Shown here: piece after piece, positions 1 to 6,290 of the stretch
Position numbering within the stretch: the stretch's first letter is position 1
How the letters are laid out: each line of letters starts with the position of its first letter
NCBI GenBank assembly: GCA_902803035.1
Contig: CADCON010000087.1
Location: forward strand, 1 to 11,323
DNA: 11,323 bases
Reading direction: 5' to 3'
Source of the DNA: an uncultured Ruminococcus sp.
GTDB lineage: Bacteria > Bacillota > Clostridia > Oscillospirales > Acutalibacteraceae
Notes under the pieces: generated by a model
The model's input: the letters and a program-made list of their open reading frames with translations, nothing else
Told to the model about the DNA's origin: nothing
Databases searched by the model: none
Program-made: the position numbers and the translations under genes

Positions 1-64
1 GAATATCATATTCTCTTTTTTCGGCTGTCAATGCCCTGTTTTCCGCGGTTTTCAACTTCTTCAC
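1..64 (-). CDS. Possible start of an unidentified gene, cut by the left edge
   Basis: On the minus strand a frame is open from just after a TGA at 83-85 to the window edge. A GTG at 62-64 is the first plausible start and would give a Lys/Glu-rich N-terminus beginning VKKLKTAENRALTAEKREYD. It follows the PARG-like gene in the same direction with about 45 bases between, so it could be the next gene of the same transcript. No clear ribosome binding site precedes the GTG, and only about 21 codons are visible. I do not recognise the family. It could equally be a chance open frame. Confidence 0.22.
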   Translation of the reverse strand, partial: MKKLKTAENRALTAEKREYDI

Positions 65-109
65 TTTTCCACTTTCACGGATTCAGGGTTTATTCAAAAG
101 CACCCCCTC

Positions 110-1567
110 TTATATGTCTTTTCCAAATACTTTTGAAAATATTTTACATAGTTCCTCACTGGTAATAGCGAATACAATCTTTTGAAAACGACCTTTATAC
201 TGCGGTTCGTTTAACACCTGCAAGAATAGTTCAGCAATATGCTTCGGTGGATTATGAAATGCCCCGCAGCCCATTGCGCCAAGAACGAGATTCGTTACAT
301 TATTATCCGCCGCAATATTCATAACAGTTCTAATTTTGTTAATCGCACCCTGAATCATATCTGGATGCAAACGAATCTCTCCGTTTTCTTCAACGGTCTG
401 AGGTCTATTAATTGCAGCAACCGCAATAAAATTGGTTTTCCACGGTTCTTCAAGAAGTGGATATCCCTCTAATTCACGTCCTCGAAAAACTGTGACCCCT
501 TTGCTCCATACACCGCCAAAGTTTCGATCAAGAGGATATTGATCTTTCGCCTTCGGCAAATCATACTGGTTTGCGTATTCTGCAAATGGATATAATGCTG
601 TATAATAGTTTGATCGTAAAAAGCACCATTCCTCCTGTGCGCCGCTTCCAGTATACACACCACCGCCAGGATTCTGTCGGTTAGCAAGATTCAATACTGC
701 AGTGATACCTTCTGTTTCGCTCTGAATCTTATAGGCTGCATCCAAACAATCTATTTGCCAGACTTCATATTTTGTATCGAATTTCTTCGCCAAAGGCGGA
801 ATGGCAATCTCAGAAGAATACATCTTAGAAGACTTCATCATAGCATATGCATCCCAAGAAATATGTACTTCCTTTCCTGACTGCGAAATATAACGTCCGT
901 CTTCAACTATGGCAATGTGCTGCTTATAGTACTTTGCACGGAACGAATGCTGCTCCCAGCGAACACGCCGTTCCCAAATAGGCAGAAATTTCTTCAGCCA
1001 TGTTTCAGAGTCCCATGTGGTTGGTATAGATTCGACCAAGTCTTTTTCTGAAATGGGTTTCGATAGTAAGTTCATCACCTTATCTACATAGCATAGAATG
1101 TTTCTTTCTTCTGCATTCTGGCACGTTGTAATTGAAATGTGAATAAGATGACTATATTCTCTAAGTCGTGAAATCGCTGCCTCATCATTATTATGATAAA
1201 AATAGCCGATTGCTTTATCAACAAAGTAGCCGTCGTGACAATAATCAGAAGCCATGATTTTAAGATTTTCAAGTACAGCTTTCTCCGACTTGTAAAACGT
1301 ACCAAAACTATCTATAAACCCGTTATTGCAGCGATATCCATTGTGTGTAACCGTAATAAGGCCACCTGCGATTGCTATGATGCTTAGTATCGCAGCTGCT
1401 TTGTTCATTGGATCAATGTGATCGTGTTTTATCGAGTGGTAAAGCAACCGATATACCCCTCGAAGCTCAGAACAAGCAGAGTCTGGAAATCCTTGAATAT
1501 GATCTATATGTTCAGATTCAAGACCTCTTTTGATATTTTCAATAATTGTCAGTTCGTTATTAAACAT
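110..1567 (-). CDS. PARG-like (TIGR02452-type) protein with a long N-terminal extension
   Basis: The C-terminal part, roughly residues 205-485, matches the bacterial-type poly(ADP-ribose) glycohydrolase family. It carries NLANRQNPGGG (293-303), then AQEE (310-313), the family's GGG-x(6-8)-QEE signature, whose second Glu is the catalytic residue in characterised members. The later loop LGAMGCGAFHNPP (429-441) is typical of macrodomain-type ADP-ribose binding. The likely role is removal or hydrolysis of ADP-ribose groups in the cytoplasm; the substrate is unknown. Family members are usually about 270-300 residues, so the first 200 residues are extra. They contain a hydrophobic stretch (57-72) but no motif I can name. 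The ATG at 1567 is preceded by GGAGG at 1574-1578 with a 6-base spacer, which supports this start. The gene is AT-richer than the genes to its right, possibly acquired. The PARG domain call is firm; the role of the extension is unknown. Confidence 0.88.
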   Translation of the reverse strand: MFNNELTIIENIKRGLESEHIDHIQGFPDSACSELRGVYRLLYHSIKHDHIDPMNKAAAILSIIAIAGGLITVTHNGYRCNNGFIDSFGTFYKSEKAVLENLKIMASDYCHDGYFVDKAIGYFYHNNDEAAISRLREYSHLIHISITTCQNAEERNILCYVDKVMNLLSKPISEKDLVESIPTTWDSETWLKKFLPIWERRVRWEQHSFRAKYYKQHIAIVEDGRYISQSGKEVHISWDAYAMMKSSKMYSSEIAIPPLAKKFDTKYEVWQIDCLDAAYKIQSETEGITAVLNLANRQNPGGGVYTGSGAQEEWCFLRSNYYTALYPFAEYANQYDLPKAKDQYPLDRNFGGVWSKGVTVFRGRELEGYPLLEEPWKTNFIAVAAINRPQTVEENGEIRLHPDMIQGAINKIRTVMNIAADNNVTNLVLGAMGCGAFHNPPKHIAELFLQVLNEPQYKGRFQKIVFAITSEELCKIFSKVFGKDI

Positions 1568-1649
1568 ATAAAACCTCCATATTCGTGATAAGTACTGCCA
1601 GTTTACTGTTTATCTAAGCTTCTTGTTATCATGGGTATCTCCTCCGATT

Positions 1650-1655
1650 ATTATA
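1650..1655 (-). promoter_or_regulatory. Possible -10 box upstream of the PARG-like gene
   Basis: A perfect TATAAT reads on the minus strand at 1650-1655, about 80 bases upstream of the PARG-like start. No good -35 element lies at the expected distance (TGTGGA at 17-base spacing matches poorly), and there is no upstream TGn extension. It could give the PARG-like gene its own transcript, or the gene may be read through from the small gene upstream. Confidence 0.25.
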
Positions 1656-1668
1656 ATTGTGCGATTGC

Positions 1669-2013
1669 CTACTCCACAGATGCAATCAGCATCGGTCTGC
1701 GCATCTCGCCGACCATGATATCGAATTCATCTCCGGACGGCTCGCCGTACATGAGATTATCAGCATCGGCGGTTTTGGGCCAATTGAGAGCTTGGTTCAG
1801 ACCATCCAAACCGGAAATATCCTCAATTCCGCTGTTTTTTAAATCAAGAGCCGTTACCGAGCGGGAATAATACTCCCCGCCGATTTTTACGTAATTCGCC
1901 CTGAAAACCAGAAACCCACAAATGACGGCGACTGCCAGAAGAGATCCGACAATCGCCACAACTGTCAAGCTTTTCTTTTTCATAACCGGACATTTATCCT
2001 TTTTCCGAATCAT
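1669..2013 (-). CDS. Small membrane-anchored protein with a single leucine-rich repeat, possibly truncated
   Basis: The frame encodes 114 residues. A Lys-rich N-terminus is followed by one hydrophobic segment (about 17-37), probably a signal anchor, then YVKIGGEYYSRS and a repeat unit TALDLKNSGIEDISGLDGL (54-72). That repeat has the LDLxxxxIxDISxLxxL pattern of SDS22-type leucine-rich repeats. The protein is therefore likely exposed outside the membrane. Proteins of this kind usually carry several repeats; here the pattern stops after one, and the last 40 residues look unrelated, so this may be a truncated or recombined copy. The start is uncertain: ATG at 2013 lies about 28 bases from the predicted transcription start but lacks a good ribosome binding site. 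An in-frame ATG at 1983 (MKKKSLTVV) has only AAGGA 13 bases upstream. No function can be assigned. Confidence 0.55.
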   Translation of the reverse strand: MIRKKDKCPVMKKKSLTVVAIVGSLLAVAVICGFLVFRANYVKIGGEYYSRSVTALDLKNSGIEDISGLDGLNQALNWPKTADADNLMYGEPSGDEFDIMVGEMRRPMLIASVE

Positions 2014-2047
2014 GCATCACGCAGCGATTTCAATTTATGTATCATTC

Positions 2048-2076
2048 AGTATAACACATAAATTCGCTTATTTCAA
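2048..2076 (-). promoter_or_regulatory. Leftward promoter for the LRR gene
   Basis: On the minus strand TTGAAA (2071-2076) and TATACT (2048-2053) are separated by exactly 17 bases, a good housekeeping sigma-type match. The predicted transcription start, near 2041, leaves a leader of about 28 bases before the ATG at 2013. It lies back to back with the rightward pyrK promoter. Confidence 0.65.
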
Positions 2077-2136
2077 TAACAAGAATCATATAATTCTCCG
2101 ATTCAATAAAAATCCCTGCCGGTTCAGGATTTATAT

Positions 2137-2165
2137 TTGACTTTACAGTGCGCTGATGGTATTAT
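2137..2165 (+). promoter_or_regulatory. Rightward promoter of the pyrK-pyrD-ruvX-hemW operon
   Basis: TTGACT (2137-2142) and TATTAT (2160-2165) are spaced by 17 bases. Transcription would begin near 2172, giving a leader of only about 29 bases before the ATG at 2201. That is too short for a PyrR-type or other pyrimidine attenuator. An imperfect inverted repeat (AATCCCTG and CAGGATT, 2111-2130) lies just upstream of the -35 and could be an operator, though this is speculative. Confidence 0.65.
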
Positions 2166-2183
2166 AGATAATAATGACGCAAG

Positions 2184-2190
2184 AAGGAGG
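2184..2190 (+). promoter_or_regulatory. Ribosome binding site that fixes the pyrK start
   Basis: AAGGAGG lies 10 bases before the ATG at 2201. An earlier in-frame ATG at 2174 would add nine residues but sits upstream of this site and at the predicted transcription start, so 2201 is the better start. Confidence 0.85.
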
Positions 2191-2200
2191 CAACTTCACA

Positions 2201-2974
2201 ATGAAATACACACAGGAGCTTTGTCCCATTGTCAGAAAGGAACAGCTCAACCAGACCACATTCAGCTTCACGGTCGCGTCGCAGACCGCTGTGGAAAGCA
2301 TGAAGCCCGGCCAATTCGCCAATATTCTCGTGGAGGGCAAAACGCTGCGCCGTCCCATCTCGGTGTGCGGCTTCAGCCGCGAAGAGGGATGGATCCGCTT
2401 TGTCTTTGAGGTGCGGGGCGAGGGCACGAAAATCATGTCCGAAATGAACGAGGGGCAGCACATGGACATTCTCGCCCCTCTCGGCAACGGCTTCGACATC
2501 GACCCGCGGGAGAAGGCGGTGTTCGTTGGCGGCGGCATCGGGGTTCCGCCCCTGCTGGGCGCGTCCGCTCCCTACGGGGCGAACGCCACGGTGCTTCTGG
2601 GCTTCCGCAGTAAGGACGCGGTGATTCTCGCGGACGAATGCAGGGCAAACGGCGCGGACGTCCGCATCGCCACCGACGACGGCTCGCTGGGGCATCACGG
2701 ATTTGTGACCGAGCTTCTCGCCGCCCGGCTGGAGGAATCGCCCTGCGACGCGGTCTACGCCTGCGGTCCCAAGCCCATGCTTCGCCTGACCGCAGCCCAA
2801 GCTGAAAAGCGCGGCATCCGCTGCATGGTTTCGCTGGAGGAACGGATGGGCTGCGGCGTGGGCGCCTGTCTGGTGTGCGCCTGCAAGACGAGAACGCCCG
2901 ACGGCGGGGAGAAATATCTCCACGTATGCAAGAACGGTCCGGTATTTGACAGCAGGGAGGTCATCTGGGAATGA
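2201..2974 (+). CDS. pyrK: Dihydroorotate dehydrogenase B, electron transfer subunit (PyrK)
   Basis: A 257-residue iron-sulfur flavoprotein that passes electrons from dihydroorotate oxidation in PyrD to NAD+ in de novo pyrimidine synthesis, as a cytoplasmic PyrD2-PyrK2 complex. The ferredoxin-reductase-like FAD domain shows the flavin motif RRPIS (50-54). The NAD domain shows VGGGIGVPP (109-117) and YACGPKPML (186-194). The C-terminus has the [2Fe-2S] cysteines C218, C223, C226 and C243, in the CxxxxCxxC plus distal Cys arrangement typical of PyrK. Length is normal for the family. The stop overlaps the pyrD start by four bases (ATGA), so the two are translationally coupled and should be made in equal amounts. 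No other pyrimidine genes lie in the window. Confidence 0.95.
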   Translation: MKYTQELCPIVRKEQLNQTTFSFTVASQTAVESMKPGQFANILVEGKTLRRPISVCGFSREEGWIRFVFEVRGEGTKIMSEMNEGQHMDILAPLGNGFDIDPREKAVFVGGGIGVPPLLGASAPYGANATVLLGFRSKDAVILADECRANGADVRIATDDGSLGHHGFVTELLAARLEESPCDAVYACGPKPMLRLTAAQAEKRGIRCMVSLEERMGCGVGACLVCACKTRTPDGGEKYLHVCKNGPVFDSREVIWE

Positions 2975-3885
2975 GCAGACTTAACGTAACTATCGCCGGG
3001 GTAGAATTTAAAAACCCCGTGATCGCAGCCTCCGGAACCTTCGGCTTCGGCAGGGAATACAACGAATTCTATCCGGTTTCCAGCCTCGGCGCCATTTCCT
3101 CCAAGGGAATGACCATCCGCGAGAAGGCGGGCAATCCCCCGCCGCGCATCGCCGAAACCCCCAGTGGCATTCTCAATTCCGTCGGGCTGCAGAATCCCGG
3201 CGTGGATCATTTTATCGAGGAAGACCTGCCGTGGCTGCGGCAGCAGGACGTCGTGGTGATCGCCAATATCGCGGGCGCCACCGAGGAAGATTACGCCGCG
3301 ATCGCCGAAAAGGTCAACGCGGCCGATGTGGACATGGTGGAGCTGAATATCTCCTGCCCCAACGTCAAGGCGGGCGGCGCGGCCTTCGGCACTTCCTGCG
3401 CCGGCGCGGAGAGAATTACCTCCGTCGTCAGGCAGCACTGCCCCGATAAGCCGCTGATCGTCAAGCTCTCCCCCAACGTCACGAGCATCTCCGAGATCGC
3501 CAGAGCGGTCGAAGCGGCAGGAGCCGACGCGGTATCCCTCATCAATACCCTTCTCGGCATGAGAATCGACATCCGCACACGCAGACCCATCCTTCGCAAC
3601 AACAAGGGCGGAATGTCCGGCGCGGCTGTCTTCCCCATCGCCGTCCGCATGGTCAACGAGGTCTACAACGCCGTGAAGGTGCCGGTGATCGGTCTTGGCG
3701 GCATATGCAGCTGGAAGGACGCCATTGAAATGACACTCGCCGGCGCGTCCGCCATTCAGGTGGGAACGGTCATGTTCACCGATCCCTACGCCCCCCTGAA
3801 AATCATCGAGGGCATGGACAGCTACCTCGCCGAAAACCATATCGCCAACATCTCCGAGCTGGTCGGACAGGTGGAGCTATGGTGA
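2971..3885 (+). CDS. pyrD: Dihydroorotate dehydrogenase B, catalytic subunit (PyrD, class 1B)
   Basis: A 304-residue FMN-dependent TIM-barrel enzyme oxidising dihydroorotate to orotate. Visible signatures are SGTFGFGREY (21-30), the FMN-contacting SSKGMT (43-48), and NSVGLQNPG (69-77). ELNISCPN (124-131) contains C129, the catalytic base that marks class 1 enzymes. Further on come VKLSPN (164-169), GGMSGAAV (213-220) and VIGLGGI (239-245). Class 1B is confirmed by the adjoining pyrK. AGGGAGGT at 2954-2961 is a strong ribosome binding site, nine bases before the ATG. The 3' end overlaps ruvX by seven bases. No key residue is missing, so an active enzyme is expected. Confidence 0.96.
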   Translation: MSRLNVTIAGVEFKNPVIAASGTFGFGREYNEFYPVSSLGAISSKGMTIREKAGNPPPRIAETPSGILNSVGLQNPGVDHFIEEDLPWLRQQDVVVIANIAGATEEDYAAIAEKVNAADVDMVELNISCPNVKAGGAAFGTSCAGAERITSVVRQHCPDKPLIVKLSPNVTSISEIARAVEAAGADAVSLINTLLGMRIDIRTRRPILRNNKGGMSGAAVFPIAVRMVNEVYNAVKVPVIGLGGICSWKDAIEMTLAGASAIQVGTVMFTDPYAPLKIIEGMDSYLAENHIANISELVGQVELW

Positions 3886-4304
3886 TCCTCTCCGTCGATT
3901 TCGGCAGGGCAAGAACGGGCATCGCCGTCTGCGACCCCGGCGAAAGGCTGGCTTCTCCCGTGACGGTGATCAATGAGAGGTACGTCCCGCATCTGGTAGA
4001 AAAAATCGCCGCCATCGCGTCCGAACGCAAAGCGGAGCAAATCGTCGTGGGGCTGCCGGTCAATATGGACGGTTCGGAGGGCGAGAGCGCGCAGAATGCC
4101 CGCCGCTTCGCTCATTCGCTGCGGGAAGCCTGCGGCCTTCCCGTGGATATGCTCGACGAGCGCTGCACCACCATGGAGGCGCACGTCTTTCTCAACGCCA
4201 CCAACACCCGCGGTAAGAAGCGCAAGGCGGTGGTGGACGCCGTTTCGGCGGTAATCATTCTGGAAAATTACCTCGCCCGCCGCAGGGCAGCTTCGGGGAA
4301 GTGA
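3879..4304 (+). CDS. ruvX: Putative pre-16S rRNA nuclease / Holliday junction resolvase RuvX (YqgF)
   Basis: A 141-residue RNase H-fold protein of the YqgF/RuvX family, of usual length. Members take part in 16S rRNA 5' processing and are also annotated as Holliday junction resolvases. The first strand VDFGRARTGIAV (6-17) carries the metal-binding Asp7. IVVGLPVNMDG (55-65), LDERCTT (92-98) and VDAVSAVIILENYL (119-132), with Asp120, match the remaining acidic motifs. The ATG lies inside the end of pyrD, with a seven-base overlap and only a short-spaced GGTGGAG before it, so translation is probably coupled to pyrD. hemW follows after four bases. Confidence 0.93.
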   Translation: MVILSVDFGRARTGIAVCDPGERLASPVTVINERYVPHLVEKIAAIASERKAEQIVVGLPVNMDGSEGESAQNARRFAHSLREACGLPVDMLDERCTTMEAHVFLNATNTRGKKRKAVVDAVSAVIILENYLARRRAASGK

Positions 4305-4308
4305 CGCG

Positions 4309-5415
4309 ATGAAGCCGGTCGGAATTTACATTCATGTGCCGTTTTGCCGGTACAAATGCCCCTACTGCGATTTCTATTCGGTGACGGCAAAAGACGAGCG
4401 GATGGACAGCTATACCGAGGAAACCGTCCGCCGCCTGTCCGGACTTGCCGGACAGGGCATTGCCGCCGACACGGTGTATTTCGGCGGCGGCACGCCTTCG
4501 CTGCTCGGCGGGCGCAGGATCACCCGGATTATGGAGGCTGCGCGGCGAAGCGTCGCCGTCACGGAGGACGCGGAGATCACCGTGGAAGCCAATCCCGCCA
4601 GTGATCTGGGAGAATTTCTGGAGGGCTGCGCCGCTGCCGGCGTCAACCGCCTGTCGCTCGGTATGCAGTCCGCGCTTCCCAAGGAGCTTTCGTCGCTCGG
4701 CCGAAGGCATTCGCCGGACGACGTGCTGCGGGCGATGGAGCAGGCGCACGGCTGCGGCGTCGGGAATATTTCGCTCGACCTCATGCTGGGTATTCCCATG
4801 CAGACCGCCGATTCGCTGGAGCATTCGCTGCGGTTCATCGAAGAAACCGCGCCGGCACACATTTCGGCCTATATGCTCAAGATCGAGGAAAACACCCCCT
4901 TCTACCGCATTCAATACGCCCTGCGGCTCGCGGGCGAGGACGAACTGGCCGATATGTACGAGATGACCTTCTCACGGCTGGAACAGGCGGGATACGCCCA
5001 GTACGAAATATCCAACGCCGCCAGACCGGGCTTCGAAAGCCGCCACAATCTGAAATACTGGTGCTGCGAGCCATACATCGGCATCGGGCCGTCCGCGCAC
5101 GGCTTTTTCGGCGGCAGGCGGTATTTCTTCGACCGTGACCTGAAGGGCTATCTGGACGGAATGGAAGCGCACGACGACGGGGAAGGCGGTTCTCCCGAGG
5201 AATACATCATGCTTCGCCTGCGGCTGGCCGAAGGGCTGACCGACGAGGGCATGAGGGAACGCTTCGGAATGCCTGTTCCCGAATCGCTGCGGAAACGCGC
5301 GGGTTCCGGCGTGATGAAAGCATATTGCACGTGTGATGAAAAAGGAATCCGTCTTACACGAAAGGGTATGCTGATTTCCAACGCCATCATATGCGATTTA
5401 ACGTCGCTTTTGTGA
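4309..5415 (+). CDS. hemW: HemW-type radical SAM protein (heme chaperone family)
   Basis: A 368-residue radical SAM protein. The cluster motif C13-x3-C17-x2-C20 sits in PFCRYKCPYCDFYS, followed by Phe22. This fits HemW, whereas true coproporphyrinogen dehydrogenase HemN has a fourth Cys two residues after the third. Other signatures are YFGGGTPS (57-64), VEANP (92-96), LSLGMQS (115-121), YEISNAARPG (232-241) with HNLKYW (246-251), and GIGPSAHG (258-265). A HemN C-terminal winged-helix region ends in RLTRKGMLISNAI (348-360). HemW proteins bind heme and are thought to deliver it to respiratory proteins; HemN enzymatic activity is unlikely. It is the last gene of the pyrK operon, four bases after ruvX. 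Its stop codon lies inside a palindrome (5408-5426). Confidence 0.93.
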   Translation: MKPVGIYIHVPFCRYKCPYCDFYSVTAKDERMDSYTEETVRRLSGLAGQGIAADTVYFGGGTPSLLGGRRITRIMEAARRSVAVTEDAEITVEANPASDLGEFLEGCAAAGVNRLSLGMQSALPKELSSLGRRHSPDDVLRAMEQAHGCGVGNISLDLMLGIPMQTADSLEHSLRFIEETAPAHISAYMLKIEENTPFYRIQYALRLAGEDELADMYEMTFSRLEQAGYAQYEISNAARPGFESRHNLKYWCCEPYIGIGPSAHGFFGGRRYFFDRDLKGYLDGMEAHDDGEGGSPEEYIMLRLRLAEGLTDEGMRERFGMPVPESLRKRAGSGVMKAYCTCDEKGIRLTRKGMLISNAIICDLTSLL

Positions 5416-5426
5416 AATTCACAAAA
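5408..5426. repeat. 19-base palindrome overlapping the hemW stop codon
   Basis: TTTTGTGAAATTCACAAAA is a perfect inverted repeat with nine-base arms around one central base. It is not followed by a U-run, so it is not a standard intrinsic terminator. It could be a protein-binding operator lying about 47 bases before the -35 of the next gene. The arms resemble Rex half-sites (TTGTGAA/TTCACAA), but those are normally four bases apart. The one-base centre is the geometry of Fur-family boxes, with a different sequence. The regulator is unknown. Confidence 0.5.
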
Positions 5427-5472
5427 ATAATCGCGCAATTGGCAGAGAATTGTTTAAATATATTAAAACCTA

Positions 5473-5501
5473 TTTACTTTTCCTCTTCAGTATGATAAAA
5501 T
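5473..5501 (+). promoter_or_regulatory. Probable promoter of the zinc-ribbon membrane protein operon
   Basis: TTTACT (5473-5478) and TAAAAT (5496-5501) are separated by 17 bases in an AT-rich gap. The predicted start, near 5508, gives a leader of about 30 bases before the ATG at 5537. The match to consensus is moderate. Confidence 0.5.
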
Positions 5502-5536
5502 AATGACAGCACCAATGATTGAAAGAGGTAATACGC

Positions 5537-6268
5537 ATGAGTTACTGCTCAAACTGCGGCGGCAGACTGAATGACAAGGGATTCTGCCCTAACTGCGGAG
5601 GAATGAGTGAAGCCAACATTCACCCTGCCCAGCAGGAGGATTCCGATGTCTTGTCCTGCCTGAAGCAATCCTTTACCGATTCCCCGCTCAAAGGCGTCGA
5701 AAAGGCCGCCCGCATACGTTCCGCCACCATCTGGGTGACTTTCGGCTCGCTGTTCATTGTGGGATTCGCTTCCATGTCGCTGGCGGCGTTCGGCACATTG
5801 TCGCCCGGCTTCTTCCGAGAGGTCTGCGGTCCCCGGTTCGAGTCCGTCATTGTCAATTCGTCGGGAGACGGCGGCAGCGCGATGAGGTCATTCGGAAGGT
5901 TGACGCTTCACGCGGTGATCATGTCTGTTCTGATTCTGTCGATTCTCGCCATCCTGACAAGAATCGCCTTTATCCACGCGGAGGAAAAACCCTCCGTCAA
6001 CCAGTCGCTCAATATCGCCGCATTCTCGCTCTTTCCCCTTACGCTTGCGATCATTCTGACAATTCCCGCCGCGCTTCTCTGGACGCCGTTTGCCGTTCTT
6101 CTGATCGTCGCCGGAATCTCCGCTTCGGCTGTGTCATATTATTTCGGCATTCAGAAGGCGTCCGCTTTCAGGCGCAGTCCCTTCCTGACGCTCCTGCTCT
6201 CAGGCATTGTCGGCGCGGGCATTTTCGCCCTGTGTTCATTCGGACTGTCAATGCTGCTCTTCCAATAG
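5537..6268 (+). CDS. Zinc-ribbon multi-pass membrane protein of unknown function
   Basis: The protein has 243 residues. An N-terminal zinc ribbon has C4-x2-C7 and C17-x2-C20 (CSNCGG and CPNCGG), a common cytoplasmic N-terminus in Gram-positive membrane proteins. A hydrophilic linker leads to about five hydrophobic segments: 64-89, 123-146, 160-182, 184-205 and 215-240. The layout of the last three, a long hydrophobic block ending in a YYFGIQ-type turn, recalls Yip1-domain proteins, but this is only a resemblance. The ATG at 5537 has AGAGG eight bases upstream at 5524-5528; a TTG at 5519 would add six residues and lies before that site. It heads a two-gene unit with the next membrane protein, 22 bases downstream. 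No enzymatic motif is visible. Confidence 0.8.
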   Translation: MSYCSNCGGRLNDKGFCPNCGGMSEANIHPAQQEDSDVLSCLKQSFTDSPLKGVEKAARIRSATIWVTFGSLFIVGFASMSLAAFGTLSPGFFREVCGPRFESVIVNSSGDGGSAMRSFGRLTLHAVIMSVLILSILAILTRIAFIHAEEKPSVNQSLNIAAFSLFPLTLAIILTIPAALLWTPFAVLLIVAGISASAVSYYFGIQKASAFRRSPFLTLLLSGIVGAGIFALCSFGLSMLLFQ

Positions 6269-6290
6269 GCGCAAGGGGTGATTCGGGATT

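Noticed and set aside
1..13. Palindrome GAATAT-C-ATATTC at the left edge
   Set aside because: It is short, AT-rich and cut by the window edge; chance is the simplest explanation.
2162..2923. 253-codon minus-strand open frame opposite pyrK
   Set aside because: It is a shadow of pyrK; the translation has no recognisable domain.
2755..3840. 361-codon minus-strand open frame opposite pyrK/pyrD
   Set aside because: It is antisense to firmly identified pyrD, and its Gly/Asp/His-rich composition reflects the codon bias of the real gene.
5437..5453. Short inverted repeat CAATT/AATTG after hemW as a terminator
   Set aside because: Only five AT-rich pairs and no proper U-run follow, so it is too weak to call.
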